Shown here: one piece after another, positions 9,177 to 18,659 of the stretch | How positions within the stretch are numbered: the stretch's first letter is position 1 | Layout of the letters: every line of letters begins with the position of its first letter | Origin: Flavobacterium sp. AED | GTDB lineage: Bacteria > Bacteroidota > Bacteroidia > Flavobacteriales > Flavobacteriaceae | Assembly (NCBI RefSeq): GCF_000812945.1 | Contig: NZ_JSYM01000001.1 | Location: 124,001-188,000, forward strand | DNA: 64,000 nt | Direction: 5' to 3' | Translations under genes and position numbers: made by a program | Notes under the pieces: model-generated | What the model was told of the DNA's origin: nothing | Seen by the model: the letters and a program-made list of their open reading frames with translations, nothing else | The model's database searches: none

Positions 9177-9262
9177 GAAGCTATTTCCTGCTGTCCACTA
9201 TATCTTTTACTTGCTAAAAAAGCAAGTAAAAGGATGCCGTTTCCATCAGGGCTAGGGCTCCC
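9177..9262 (-). repeat. Flavobacterial interspersed hairpin element
   Basis: Read on the minus strand this 86-nt stretch begins AGCCCTAGCCCTGATGGAAA, continues with CGGCATCC, has a central perfect 12-bp hairpin (9204-9215 with 9221-9232, loop AAAAA), and ends TATAGTGGACAGCAGGAAAT plus AGCTTC. I recognise very similar conserved ends around a variable central hairpin in intergenic regions of many Flavobacterium genomes; that is recollection, not a search. It could be a structured RNA end, a terminator or a non-autonomous repeat. It is in no reading frame that looks coding. Confidence 0.6.
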
Positions 9263-9267
9263 AAATA

Positions 9268-9367
9268 CTAAAGTAACTCTTTTTTCAAAAACTGCGCCGT
9301 ATAACTCTTCTTAATTTTTATAATTTCTTCCGGAGTTCCTTTACCTACAATTATTCTGTCTGCTTTT
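9268..9367 (-). pseudogene. Detached second copy of a uvrA 3' end (about 33 codons)
   Basis: The minus strand reads [20 protein letters not shown], then [11 protein letters not shown] and a TAG stop at 9268. The last 25 or so codons are nearly identical in DNA and protein to the true uvrA end at 9999-10075 ([20 protein letters not shown], then EL). Upstream the homology ends abruptly at palindromic repeat A (9368). No start codon or ATPase domain is present, so this is a gene fragment. It is either what remains of a second tandem uvrA, or the original 3' end displaced when the element at 9368-9995 inserted. Confidence 0.75.
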
Positions 9368-9407
9368 CCCCTCATTTGGAGGGGTGCCCGGAGGGCGGGG
9401 TGGTTTT
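9368..9407 (+). repeat. GC-rich palindromic repeat, copy A
   Basis: A 40-nt unit in an AT-rich setting containing two small hairpins: CCCCTC..GAGGGG and GCCC-GGA-GGGC, then GGGGTGGTTTT. It matches the reverse complement of copy C at 38 of 40 positions. It forms the boundary between the detached uvrA end and the DUF559 gene, whose stop codon is 12 bp away. Confidence 0.8.
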
Positions 9408-9419
9408 ATTGTCGAAATT

Positions 9420-9860
9420 TCAGATATTAGTAGCTTTATTTCCAAATTCTACAACAATATATTTCTCAAGTTCCATCATCACATTATTCAAATCATGTTT
9501 TACCCTTAAATCCGAAATTTTATAAACCTTTAATCCTAATGAAATGAGATAATCTTCTCTTTTTTGATCGTACTCCTCTTTGTTATCATGGCTTGAACCG
9601 TCAATTTCGATTACCAATCCTAAAGTTTTTACATAAAAATCTACGATATAATTACCTATAATTCTTTGTCTGTCAAAATCTATTTTCCAAAATATTCCTT
9701 TATGGACTTGTAACCAAAAAATGACTTCTGATAGCACACCTGCTTTGCGCAATACTCGTGATCTAGCTTTTAGTTTTATGTTGTAGGGTAAGTTTTCGAT
9801 GAAATTTCTATAAATAGGGTAGGTGTTTATATAAGCGGTTATTTCTCTATTGTTTTCCAT
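9420..9860 (-). CDS. DUF559 / Vsr-like endonuclease-domain protein
   Basis: A 146-aa single-domain protein of the PD-(D/E)XK (very-short-patch-repair-like) superfamily. Visible catalytic-type residues are E45 in LSEVIFW, D74 in YIVDFYV, and E85-x-D87 followed by H91 in VIEIDGSSH; REDYLISLGLKVYKI follows as in the family. I chose the ATG at 9860. The frame is open to an ATG at 9899, but the extra residues ([13 protein letters not shown]) are encoded largely by repeat copy B and look like read-through of the repeat. The gene sits alone between repeats A and B at the uvrA 3' end, which suggests a mobile or repeat-associated nuclease. Activity is inferred from the family only. Confidence 0.8.
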   Translation of the reverse strand: MENNREITAYINTYPIYRNFIENLPYNIKLKARSRVLRKAGVLSEVIFWLQVHKGIFWKIDFDRQRIIGNYIVDFYVKTLGLVIEIDGSSHDNKEEYDQKREDYLISLGLKVYKISDLRVKHDLNNVMMELEKYIVVEFGNKATNI

Positions 9861-9876
9861 AAATCCTTGTTTTATT

Positions 9877-9919
9877 CCCCTCCTTTGGAGGGGTGCCATA
9901 TATGGGGCGGGGTGGTTTT
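9877..9919 (+). repeat. GC-rich palindromic repeat, copy B
   Basis: A 43-nt unit with the same ends as copy A (CCCCTCC-TTT-GGAGGGG hairpin, GGCGGGGTGGTTTT end) but with a central GCCATATATGGGG in place of GCCCGGAGGGC. It has the same orientation as A, and the two flank the DUF559 gene as direct repeats. It also encodes the doubtful N-terminal extension of that gene. Confidence 0.8.
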
Positions 9920-9955
9920 TAAGTGAAATTACAGAAAAACAGTAAAAATAACAAA

Positions 9956-9995
9956 AAAACCACCCCGCCCTCCGGGCACCCCTCCAGAGGAGGGG
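9956..9995 (-). repeat. GC-rich palindromic repeat, copy C (inverted)
   Basis: A 40-nt unit in opposite orientation to A and B, starting 3 bp past the uvrA stop codon. With copy B it makes an imperfect inverted repeat of about 40 bp around a 36-nt spacer, so a transcript leaving uvrA could fold into a long hairpin here. Confidence 0.8.
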
Positions 9996-9998
9996 AAT

Positions 9999-12830
9999 TT
10001 AAGCCAACTCTTTTTTCAAAAACTGCGCAGTATAGCTCTTCTTAATTTTTATAATTTCTTCAGGTGTTCCTTTGGCAATGAGTTGTCCGCCGCCTTTTCC
10101 TCCTTCAGGACCAATATCTATAATATAATCGGCTAGTTTTATCACGTCCATATTGTGCTCGATAATCAATATCGTATTTCCTTTATCAACCAGTTTATTG
10201 ATTACCTCCATCAATACTCTGATATCTTCAAAATGCAAGCCTGTTGTGGGTTCGTCCAGAATATAGAAGGTATTTCCGGTATCTTTTTTTGATAATTCTC
10301 CCGCCAGTTTGATACGTTGTGCTTCACCGCCGGAAAGCGTTGTGCTTTGTTGGCCAAGCGTAATATATCCCAAACCAACATCCTGAATCGTTTTTACTTT
10401 TCTATAAATCTTCGGAATCATTTCAAAAAACGGAACCGCTTCATCAACCGTCATATTCAACACATCCGAAATGGATTTTCCTTTGAATCGAATCTCCAAT
10501 GTTTCCCTGTTAAAACGTTTTCCTTGGCAAGTTTCACATTCTACATAAACATCGGGTAAAAAGTTCATTTCAATCGTTCGCACACCAGAACCTTCGCAAG
10601 TTTCACAGCGTCCGCCTTTCACATTAAAACTAAATCGACCCGCTTTATATCCCCGAATCATACTCTCAGAAGTCATTGTAAACAGATTCCTGATTTCAGT
10701 AAAAACTTCGGTGTAGGTTGCCGGATTACTTCTTGGCGTTCTGCCAATCGGACTTTGGTCAATATCAATCACTTTATCAATATGTTCCAATCCCTCAATT
10801 TTTTTATAAGGCTGTGGTTTTTTGACTCCATTGAAATAATACGCATTCAAAATAGGGTAGAGCGTCTCATTGATCAAAGTTGATTTGCCACTTCCCGAAA
10901 CTCCAGTCACGCAAATCATTTTACCTAAAGGCAATTCTATCGAAACATTTTTCAGGTTGTTTCCTGTTGCTCCGGTCAGTTTTAGGAATTTTCCATTTCC
11001 CTCTCGACGTTTTGCAGGAACTTCAATTTTCATCTCTCCATTCATATACATCGCCGTTATGGTATGATGTCTCAAGATTTCGGCAGGTGTTCCTTTACTG
11101 ATAATTTCTCCGCCATATTTCCCTGCTTTGGGTCCAATATCAATCACATAATCAGCACGTTCAATCATGTCTTTATCGTGTTCCACCACAATTACGGAGT
11201 TTCCAATATCTCGTAATTGTTCCAGAGAATGAATCAATTTATCATTGTCTCTTTGGTGCAAACCAATACTCGGCTCATCCAGAATATACAAAACACCCAC
11301 CAACTGCGAACCGATTTGTGTTGCCAAACGAATCCGTTGTGCTTCACCACCTGAAAGTGATTTTGAACTTCGGCTTAAAGCCAAATAATCCAAACCTACA
11401 TTCATTAAAAAGTTCAATCTGTCCTTAATCTCTTTGATTACTTCAGTGGCGATAATCTTTTGCTTATCAGATAAATGATTTTCTAAATCAAGAAACCAAG
11501 CTGTCAAATCCGAAATGTCCATATCACACAATTCGGTAATATTTTTTTCATTGATTTTAAAGAACATCGCTTCTTTTTTCAAACGGGAACCTTCGCAAAC
11601 AGGACATTTTATTTCGTCCATAAATTCCTTTGCCCAACGTTTTATGGATGTTGAACCGCTTTCGTCATGCTGGTTTTTTATGAAATGTGAAATCCCTTCA
11701 AAATCAATTTTGTATTCTCTGGCAACGCCTAAATCTTTGGAGTTGATAGTGAATTTTTCTTTTCCACCATTCAGAATCATTTCCATTGCTTCCTCCGGAA
11801 TAGTTTCTACAGTATCTGTCAATTTGAAACCGTATTTTTCTCCTATGATTTCCAATTGCTTAAAAATCCAAGAGGATTTGTATTCTCCCAAAGGAGCAAA
11901 ACCGCCATTTTTTATAGATAATTTCGGGTTTGGAATAATCTTTTTTGTATTGATTTCATTCACTGTTCCTAGACCGTTGCAATGATCACAAGCACCTTTT
12001 GGTGAGTTGAACGAAAACAAATTCGGTTCTGGATTTTGGTAGGAGATTCCTGTTGTAGGACACATCAAATTTCTACTGAAAAACCGTACTTCATTAGAAT
12101 CTTGGTCTAAAACCATCAATACATTCTCCCCGTGATGCATTGCCGTGTTGATGCTTTCGGTCAAACGTTTTTCATTTTCTGGAGTATCGTCAATAACCAT
12201 TCGATCCACAACAATTTCGATATCGTGTGTTTTATAACGGTCTAATTTCATTCCTAAAGTAATATCCAATATATCACCATTTACGCGAACTTTAAGAAAA
12301 CCTTGCTTGGCAATTTGTTGAAAAAGCTCGGCGTAATGTCCTTTTCGAGCACGAATAACCGGAGCCAAAATATTGATGCGTTTTTCTTTAAAATCATGAA
12401 TGATCAAATCTTTGATTTGTTCATCATTATAACTAACCATTTTTTCTCCTGTATTATAGCTGTAGGCGTCAGCACCACGAGCATAAAGCAAGCGCAGGAA
12501 ATCATAAATTTCAGTAATTGTTCCCACAGTTGAACGTGGACTTTTACTGGTCGTTTTTTGTTCAATAGCAATTACTGGAGAAAGTCCGTCGATTTTATCA
12601 ACATCGGGACGCTCCAAACCGCCCAGGAACTGTCTCGCATAAGCAGAAAAAGTTTCTACATAACGGCGTTGCCCTTCGGCATAAATGGTATCGAAAGCTA
12701 AGGAGGATTTCCCAGAACCCGAAAGACCAGTAATTACGACTAGTTTTTCACGAGGAATGGAAATATCTATATTTTTAAGATTGTGAACGCGAGCGCCTTG
12801 AACTTCAATGGTATTGTCTTTGTCTAACAT
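9999..12830 (-). CDS. uvrA: Excinuclease ABC subunit A
   Basis: UvrA is the damage-recognising ATPase dimer of nucleotide excision repair, loading UvrB at lesions. At 943 aa it is full length. The first ABC module has Walker [10 protein letters not shown] (35-43) and signature [12 protein letters not shown]; the second has GVSGSGKST and [12 protein letters not shown]. Zinc-binding pairs are visible as CDHCNG, CPVCEG, CETCEG and CETCQG. The start [20 protein letters not shown] is the normal UvrA N-terminus. The gene is transcribed alone. Its last 25 codons are duplicated at 9268-9345, and palindromic repeat C begins right after the stop. Confidence 0.97.
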   Translation of the reverse strand: MLDKDNTIEVQGARVHNLKNIDISIPREKLVVITGLSGSGKSSLAFDTIYAEGQRRYVETFSAYARQFLGGLERPDVDKIDGLSPVIAIEQKTTSKSPRSTVGTITEIYDFLRLLYARGADAYSYNTGEKMVSYNDEQIKDLIIHDFKEKRINILAPVIRARKGHYAELFQQIAKQGFLKVRVNGDILDITLGMKLDRYKTHDIEIVVDRMVIDDTPENEKRLTESINTAMHHGENVLMVLDQDSNEVRFFSRNLMCPTTGISYQNPEPNLFSFNSPKGACDHCNGLGTVNEINTKKIIPNPKLSIKNGGFAPLGEYKSSWIFKQLEIIGEKYGFKLTDTVETIPEEAMEMILNGGKEKFTINSKDLGVAREYKIDFEGISHFIKNQHDESGSTSIKRWAKEFMDEIKCPVCEGSRLKKEAMFFKINEKNITELCDMDISDLTAWFLDLENHLSDKQKIIATEVIKEIKDRLNFLMNVGLDYLALSRSSKSLSGGEAQRIRLATQIGSQLVGVLYILDEPSIGLHQRDNDKLIHSLEQLRDIGNSVIVVEHDKDMIERADYVIDIGPKAGKYGGEIISKGTPAEILRHHTITAMYMNGEMKIEVPAKRREGNGKFLKLTGATGNNLKNVSIELPLGKMICVTGVSGSGKSTLINETLYPILNAYYFNGVKKPQPYKKIEGLEHIDKVIDIDQSPIGRTPRSNPATYTEVFTEIRNLFTMTSESMIRGYKAGRFSFNVKGGRCETCEGSGVRTIEMNFLPDVYVECETCQGKRFNRETLEIRFKGKSISDVLNMTVDEAVPFFEMIPKIYRKVKTIQDVGLGYITLGQQSTTLSGGEAQRIKLAGELSKKDTGNTFYILDEPTTGLHFEDIRVLMEVINKLVDKGNTILIIEHNMDVIKLADYIIDIGPEGGKGGGQLIAKGTPEEIIKIKKSYTAQFLKKELA

Positions 12831-12973
12831 AATTTTTGCAAAAAAGCAAAGTTACCATTTTGATTTATTCTTTCGATAGAACAGTTTAGAAGTTTATGTT
12901 AAAAAGAAATATTAAAAAATGGTAACGTAGTATATATTAGTAAAGTTCAGCGTATATTTTGATACGCGAATAA

Positions 12974-14272
12974 CTATTCTAATCTATAAATTTCAATTTT
13001 ATCTTTGACCAACCTTTTCTCTAACCATAGTGATAATTTTTCCTTTGAGAGATTAGAAAGGTTTGTTTTACTTTGGTAAACTAATACGGGATATACTTTT
13101 AAACTATCTGTATTTTCATAAAATTTATGATTAGAAATAGATAAGTTATTGATTTCTGGAAATAAAATTTTCACTTCTGCTAATATTGCTTTATTATCAT
13201 AGTGATTTGATTTGACTTCATTTTCTAGATTGGCAATTGTAATGTATTTTTTATTTAAATTGGATTTTCCAGAATTAATTTCATTCAAAATGTATTTTTT
13301 AATATCGGTGGTGTCTTGTTTGATATTTAATTCAGTATTATATATTTTATAATTATTAAGTGTATGTTTAAGTGATTTGATTTCTTGGTCGCTAAATTTT
13401 TTGGTTAAAAAAGCAAGTTCAATTTTTTTTGGATTTGAATTAAATCTAATTTTTTTATAAAGTATTGTATATCCTTTGTTTATGAATTCTTTTTCAATGA
13501 AAACTTCAATTTTTTGATTGTATTTTTTTTCGTCAATTAGTTTATAAGCAAAATAAATACTGGGCAACATTAGTGTTAAAATTAAAGTTGTTATAATATA
13601 TTTTACTTGTTTTTGACGTTTTGCATCTACTTGTTGCAATGCAGGATATTTTAATAGTTTGACAATTAGTAAAGTTGATATGCAAATAAAAACGCAATTG
13701 ATGGTATATAAAAAAAGGGCTCCTAAAAAGTATTTTATATTTCCGATAGCCAATCCGTATCCAGCTGTACATAATGGAGGCATTAATGCTGTAGCAATTG
13801 CTACTCCGGGAATTGGATTTCCCTTTTCGACTCTTGTAATGGCAATTACTCCTACAAGTCCTCCAAAAAAAGCAACTAATATATCATAGATGTTTGGAGA
13901 AGTTCTAGCTAATAGCTCTGATTGTGCTTCTTTGAATGGACTTAAAAAAAAGTAAGTTGTTGAGACTACTAAACTAACAATTGTTGCGGTTAACAGATTT
14001 TTTAATGCTTTTTTTAATAAATCAAAATCGAATATTCCTAAACTAAATCCGGCACCAACAATTGGGCCCATTAATGGCGAAATAAGCATTGCTCCAATGA
14101 TTACCGCAGTTGAATTTACATTTAATCCAATGGATGCAACTACTATTGCACAAGCTAATATCCATAAAGTAGCCCCTTGAAATGTAATATTTGATTTTAC
14201 ATTTTCTAATACTTTGTTTTTATCTTCTTCACCAATTTGTAAGTCTATTAATTTTAATATTTTATTGATCAT
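12974..14272 (-). CDS. DUF389 family membrane protein
   Basis: The N-terminal 240 residues are the DUF389 hydrophobic domain: SNITFQGATLWILACAIVVA, NSTAVIIGAMLISPLMGPIV, LVAFFGGLVGVIAITR and GVAIATALMPPLCTAGYGLA, giving about six membrane segments. The C-terminal 190 residues are soluble, with repeated alpha/beta elements (IRFNSNPKKIELAFLTKKF, LSISNHKFYENTDSLKVYP), and probably lie in the periplasm or cytoplasm as a ligand domain. The family is widespread and its function is not established. The neighbouring ClC channel gene, same strand and 170 bp upstream, suggests but does not prove an ion-related role. Confidence 0.85.
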   Translation of the reverse strand: MINKILKLIDLQIGEEDKNKVLENVKSNITFQGATLWILACAIVVASIGLNVNSTAVIIGAMLISPLMGPIVGAGFSLGIFDFDLLKKALKNLLTATIVSLVVSTTYFFLSPFKEAQSELLARTSPNIYDILVAFFGGLVGVIAITRVEKGNPIPGVAIATALMPPLCTAGYGLAIGNIKYFLGALFLYTINCVFICISTLLIVKLLKYPALQQVDAKRQKQVKYIITTLILTLMLPSIYFAYKLIDEKKYNQKIEVFIEKEFINKGYTILYKKIRFNSNPKKIELAFLTKKFSDQEIKSLKHTLNNYKIYNTELNIKQDTTDIKKYILNEINSGKSNLNKKYITIANLENEVKSNHYDNKAILAEVKILFPEINNLSISNHKFYENTDSLKVYPVLVYQSKTNLSNLSKEKLSLWLEKRLVKDKIEIYRLE

Positions 14273-14442
14273 CGGTTTGGATTATTTCCTCAGTTAATAT
14301 TGTTTTTAAACGTATAAATCCAATTGTGTCGGCAATTAATGATGAAATTAAAATAACAAATTTCGTGTTTTTTAATCTTTAAAAAATACGAAATAGAGAA
14401 GGAATAATTGTTTTGTTGATTAACACAATTAGTTAATTTTTA

Positions 14443-16227
14443 TTATTCAATCGTCATTGATTTTAGTTTGGCTCTATAGGCTTCAAGAGCAATAGATTTT
14501 GAAATAAACCCATAATATTTCCCCTCTTTGATTACCGGTAGAAAAACAACTTTTGCATTTTCGAATTTATTCATTACAATTTCCATACTATCTTCTGGGG
14601 AAATTAGTTCTATAGGCGGAATCATAATTTCTTTTATCAACGTGTATTTTACGCGGTAAGGGTTGAAAATAATTTCTCTGATGGTATTAAAATGTACGAT
14701 TCCCACTATTTTCTTTTCCTTATCTACCACAGCAAAAATAACTTGATTAGAATGTGAAATTAAATCAACTAATTTTTCCAGATTTTCATCGGGAGAAACA
14801 GTTAAATAATCGGTTTGTATAATTTTATTAATATCTAAGGTAGTCAGAATATTAGTGTCTTTATTGCTGGTGAAAACATGCCCTTTTTTGACTAAATTTT
14901 TCACGTCCATCGAGTGTTTTTCAAATCGTTTAGAAATAGCAAAACTAATAGAAGCAACAATCATTAAAGGAATCATTAAGTTGTAACCTCCAGTGATTTC
15001 TGCGATAAGGAAAATCGCAGTTAATGGTGCATGAAATAATCCACTTAATATTCCGGCCATTCCTACCATGGTAAAATTACTGATTGGTAATTTGGTCAAT
15101 CCTGTTAGATTTAGAAATTTAGAAAAGAAAAAACCAATATAAGAGCCTAAAAATAGGGAAGGAGCAAAATTACCACCGTTACCACCACTTCCTAAAGTGA
15201 TACCTGTCGCAAAAACTTTTAGCATCATTGTGACACCAATAAAAGCCAAGAGTATCCAATTATTATTTCTAAAATTACTAAAAAGAGTGTTTTCAAGTAA
15301 TTCTCCAGGGTCATTTTCGGATAAGGTTTTAATACTTTCATATCCTTCTCCAAAAAGGGTTGGAAAAATAAATATAAGTACCGCTAAAATTGAAGCACCA
15401 AAAAGTGCTTTTTTATATGGACTTAGTTTAAGTTGCTCAAAAAAATGTTCAACGCGATTGAAATATCTAGAATAATATACTGAAATCAATCCCGTAAATA
15501 ATCCTAAAAGTACATAGAAGGGGATGTTATGATAATCAAAAGTTTGTTGTTGTTTGAATGATAGTAGCACATTTTCGTCTAAAACAATAACAGAAACTAA
15601 AGCGCCTGTTGCTGCTGCGATCATAATGGGTGTAAATGCGGAAATACTGACATCAACTAATAATACTTCTATGGCAAATAATACTCCTGCTATGGGAGCA
15701 TTAAAAGCGGCCGCAATTCCGGCTGCAACCCCACAACCAATGAGCAAGGTCCTGTCTTTGTAGCCTAATTTATATTTTTGTGCATAATTAGATCCAAATG
15801 CCGCACCCGTAACTACAATAGGACTTTCTAATCCTGCTGACCCTCCTAATCCAACTGTAAGAGAGCTAGTTATAATCTGCGCATACATTTGTTTTCGGGG
15901 AATTATACTTGCCTTCTTAGCAACGGCATACAAAATTTGAGAAGTTCCTTTTTCGATAGTACCACCTAGCACTCTTTTGATTACAAAAACGGTAAGTAAA
16001 ATTCCAATGATAGGTAAAATACTATTGATGAAACTTAATTTTAATGTTCTATTAATATAGGTGGCAAATGAAAAAACCCAGTGTGCAAAAGATTTCAAAA
16101 CGATCACTGCAAAAGCGGATGAAATACCAACTAAAATACTAGATAAGAATATAAACTGTTTTTGACTTAATATTGATTGTGACCAAGCAATTATTGTTTC
16201 TAATTTAAATATATATTTTTTGAACAT
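14443..16227 (-). CDS. ClC-family chloride channel/transporter with CBS domains
   Basis: A voltage-gated-chloride-channel-type protein. The membrane core (about 25-430) shows the G-x-E-x-P element as GLESP with the candidate gating Glu at 134, and the filter segment GGNGGNFAPSLFLG. The C-terminal 130 residues hold two CBS domains (ITTLDINKIIQTDYLTVSP; LIKEIMIPPIELISPEDS) that bind adenine nucleotides in relatives. Whether it works as a channel or as a Cl-/H+ antiporter cannot be decided here. It reads MFKKYIFKLETI from an ATG at 16227 and stands alone, 36 bp downstream of the alkD-like gene. Confidence 0.9.
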   Translation of the reverse strand: MFKKYIFKLETIIAWSQSILSQKQFIFLSSILVGISSAFAVIVLKSFAHWVFSFATYINRTLKLSFINSILPIIGILLTVFVIKRVLGGTIEKGTSQILYAVAKKASIIPRKQMYAQIITSSLTVGLGGSAGLESPIVVTGAAFGSNYAQKYKLGYKDRTLLIGCGVAAGIAAAFNAPIAGVLFAIEVLLVDVSISAFTPIMIAAATGALVSVIVLDENVLLSFKQQQTFDYHNIPFYVLLGLFTGLISVYYSRYFNRVEHFFEQLKLSPYKKALFGASILAVLIFIFPTLFGEGYESIKTLSENDPGELLENTLFSNFRNNNWILLAFIGVTMMLKVFATGITLGSGGNGGNFAPSLFLGSYIGFFFSKFLNLTGLTKLPISNFTMVGMAGILSGLFHAPLTAIFLIAEITGGYNLMIPLMIVASISFAISKRFEKHSMDVKNLVKKGHVFTSNKDTNILTTLDINKIIQTDYLTVSPDENLEKLVDLISHSNQVIFAVVDKEKKIVGIVHFNTIREIIFNPYRVKYTLIKEIMIPPIELISPEDSMEIVMNKFENAKVVFLPVIKEGKYYGFISKSIALEAYRAKLKSMTIE

Positions 16228-16263
16228 TGTGTTTTTTAATAAGGATGCTAAAATACTACTATT

Positions 16264-16938
16264 TTAAGGGCAACAAATATTTTTTAATGCTTCTTTTGTA
16301 CTTAATGGTTTTAAATTAGCTTCTAGAACAAAGTTCTTCACCGCTTCGGGATTTGTTTTTGCATATTCCCTTAATGCCCAGCCAATTGCTTTTTGAATAA
16401 AAAATTCTTTAGAATGCGCTTGTTTTAAGCATTCAGAGAATAAAAAATCAGCATTCGTTTTTTGTTTGTAATTCAATTGAAATAAAATAGCACTTCTATT
16501 CAGCCACATATTCTCTGACTTTGAAAATCGTTCAATTACATTTTTGGTTTCCAATGGAAATTCCAATAGATATTCTCCTAAAATGTATTTCGAAATGGTA
16601 TCTACACTATCCCACCAAGAATTGTTACCTATCAGTTTTTCAATCAGTTGAATATCTTCTTTTTTATAATTTACCTTAAGTTCTTTTATTAAAATTTCAA
16701 TGGCGCAATAATGAAATTCCCGTTCTTGTTTTGAATATAAAGCTAAAGCAATTTCTCTTGGGTTTGCTGAAACTTCTTGTTTGTTTTCTTTCCAAATTTC
16801 CTTGAAAATACGTCTTCGTTCCTCTGTTTTTATTCCAAAAAACGAAAAATTATTCTTCATGTATTTTGCCATTGCAAATGCATTCCCCTTATTCTCCTTT
16901 TGTTTAAAAGCGTTTTCTAATGCAATTATAAAGTTCAT
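16264..16938 (-). CDS. AlkD-type DNA alkylation repair protein (HEAT-like)
   Basis: This family of DNA glycosylases excises bulky or charged N3/N7-alkylated purines without base flipping. The 224-aa protein is all helical, as HEAT-repeat AlkD proteins are. W109, D113 and R148 (in SWWDSVD and LNRSA) match the numbering of the catalytic residues described for Bacillus cereus AlkD, which supports activity. It is the last gene of the acpH-ggt-ggt-alkD run, 21 bp after the preceding ggt stop. The link with gamma-glutamyltransferases seems incidental. Confidence 0.88.
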   Translation of the reverse strand: MNFIIALENAFKQKENKGNAFAMAKYMKNNFSFFGIKTEERRRIFKEIWKENKQEVSANPREIALALYSKQEREFHYCAIEILIKELKVNYKKEDIQLIEKLIGNNSWWDSVDTISKYILGEYLLEFPLETKNVIERFSKSENMWLNRSAILFQLNYKQKTNADFLFSECLKQAHSKEFFIQKAIGWALREYAKTNPEAVKNFVLEANLKPLSTKEALKNICCP

Positions 16939-16959
16939 AAATTCAGATTTTCAATACAT

Positions 16960-18645
16960 TTAAAATCCTACCGCTGTATCGTCTCCTCTATAATCAGCGC
17001 CACCTTCAAGTTTTTTATTTGGTAAAACTAAAATAGCATCAACTTTTCCTATTACTGGCGTCGTTTTTTCATTGATTTTATATCCTTTTGATTTTAAAAC
17101 ATCAAAGGTTTTAGTGTCGAAAGTATTAGGTTCAAAAGTGATTAAATCAGGTAGCCATTGATGGTGAAAACGTGGAGCATTTACCGCTTCTTGCATACTC
17201 AAACTATACTCGTAAACATTCAAAATCGTTTGTAATACTGATGTGATTATTGTAGAACCGCCTGGTGAACCCACAACCATAAATAATTTTCCGTTTTTCT
17301 CTACAATAGTTGGAGTCATAGAACTCAACATTCGTTTTTGTGGCGCAATACTGTTGGCTTCATTTCCTACTAATCCAAACATATTTGGTTCACCTGGTTT
17401 GGCACTGAAATCATCCATTTCATTGTTGAGAAAAAAGCCCAATGCATCACAGTAATATTTAGAACCGTAACCCGCATTTAGTGTTGTTGTGGCTGCAATA
17501 GCGTTACCAAATTGATCCACAATAGAATAATGTGTGGTTTCAGTACTTTCATTATAATTTACATTTCCTTCCTTTATATCTGATGAAAGAGTGGCTTTAT
17601 CAAAATTAAAACTAGCCATTCTTTGTTGTAAATAGTCATCATTCATTAATCCCTTAAGTGGAATTTTTACAAAATCAGGGTCGCCTAGAAAATAACTTCG
17701 GTCAGCATAAGCTCTTCTTTCGGCTTCTACAATAACTTGAATAGATTCGGATGAGTTATGTCCCATTTTTGCCAAATCATATTGCGCAATCATTTTAAAT
17801 ATTTGAGCCAAACATATTCCGCCGCTACTAGGAGGAGGCATTGAAATAATTTTTAAATCTTTATAATCAAAAGTTAGTGGTGTTCTCCATTTGGCTTCAT
17901 ATTTAGCCAAATCTTCCATAGTGATAATAGCTCCTTTTTCCTGAAGGTATTGAACTAATATTTTTGCGGTTTCTCCTTTGTAAAATTCATCTCTGCCATT
18001 TTTAGAAATCCGCCTTAATGTGGCTGCCAAAGCAGGATATTTAATAGTATCATTTTCTTTAAAAACAGTCGATAGTAGGGAATTTGCTCCGTTTATTTTG
18101 ACTAACTCATTTCGGTATTCGCTGAGACGTTTTTCTTGTTTATTGGTCACAATAACTCCACGTTCTGCTAATTCAATTACGGGTTTCAATATTTCTTCAA
18201 TAGGTAAAGAACCTAATTTTCTATGTACTTCAAATACGCCTGCAATAGTTCCAGGTATTCCAATAGCAAGTGCTGTAGCTGTACTTTTTCCTTTAATAAC
18301 ATTTCCTTTATCATCAAGAAACATGTCTTTTGTTGCTGCTAATGGTGCTTTTTCGCGATAATCCAAAGTTCCGGTTTCCCCATTGGCTTTTCGATAGACC
18401 ATAAAACCGCCACCTCCAATATTTCCTGCATAAGGATAGGATACGGCAAGAGCCAGTTCAGTTGCAACCATCGCATCAAAAGCATTCCCGCCTTTTTTCA
18501 TGATTTCAACTCCAATTTTTGAAGCTTCTTCACGAGCAGATACCACCATTGCTTTATCAGCAACAAGTCCTGTTGGTTGAACTATAGCATTTTGGGTTTT
18601 ACAACCAATAGAAAAGACACTCAATAGAATAATAATTTTTTTCAT
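16960..18645 (-). CDS. ggt: Gamma-glutamyltransferase, lipoprotein form (copy 1)
   Basis: GGT cleaves the gamma-glutamyl bond of glutathione and transfers the glutamyl group to water or an acceptor amine. The precursor self-cleaves before a Thr that becomes the nucleophile: here T370 in ETTHYSIVD. Substrate-binding motifs [36 protein letters not shown] and [24 protein letters not shown] are present. The signal [16 protein letters not shown] predicts a lipid-anchored periplasmic or surface enzyme. At 561 aa it is normal length. It lies 14 bp downstream of a second ggt gene of identical length, evidently a tandem duplicate. Confidence 0.93.
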   Translation of the reverse strand: MKKIIILLSVFSIGCKTQNAIVQPTGLVADKAMVVSAREEASKIGVEIMKKGGNAFDAMVATELALAVSYPYAGNIGGGGFMVYRKANGETGTLDYREKAPLAATKDMFLDDKGNVIKGKSTATALAIGIPGTIAGVFEVHRKLGSLPIEEILKPVIELAERGVIVTNKQEKRLSEYRNELVKINGANSLLSTVFKENDTIKYPALAATLRRISKNGRDEFYKGETAKILVQYLQEKGAIITMEDLAKYEAKWRTPLTFDYKDLKIISMPPPSSGGICLAQIFKMIAQYDLAKMGHNSSESIQVIVEAERRAYADRSYFLGDPDFVKIPLKGLMNDDYLQQRMASFNFDKATLSSDIKEGNVNYNESTETTHYSIVDQFGNAIAATTTLNAGYGSKYYCDALGFFLNNEMDDFSAKPGEPNMFGLVGNEANSIAPQKRMLSSMTPTIVEKNGKLFMVVGSPGGSTIITSVLQTILNVYEYSLSMQEAVNAPRFHHQWLPDLITFEPNTFDTKTFDVLKSKGYKINEKTTPVIGKVDAILVLPNKKLEGGADYRGDDTAVGF

Positions 18646-18659
18646 TCAAATATTTAAAT

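Noticed and set aside
9861..9899. N-terminal extension [13 protein letters not shown] of the DUF559 protein
   Set aside because: It is encoded largely by palindromic repeat B, has no counterpart in the domain, and an ATG at 9860 gives a complete protein.
9368..9995. Classical insertion sequence or CRISPR array
   Set aside because: There is no transposase, no terminal inverted repeats of IS type, and only three repeats at irregular spacing and mixed orientation, so neither label fits.
12950..12967. GCGTAT..ATACGC hairpin after the DUF389 gene as a terminator
   Set aside because: Only six base pairs and no T run on the minus strand; not strong enough to call.
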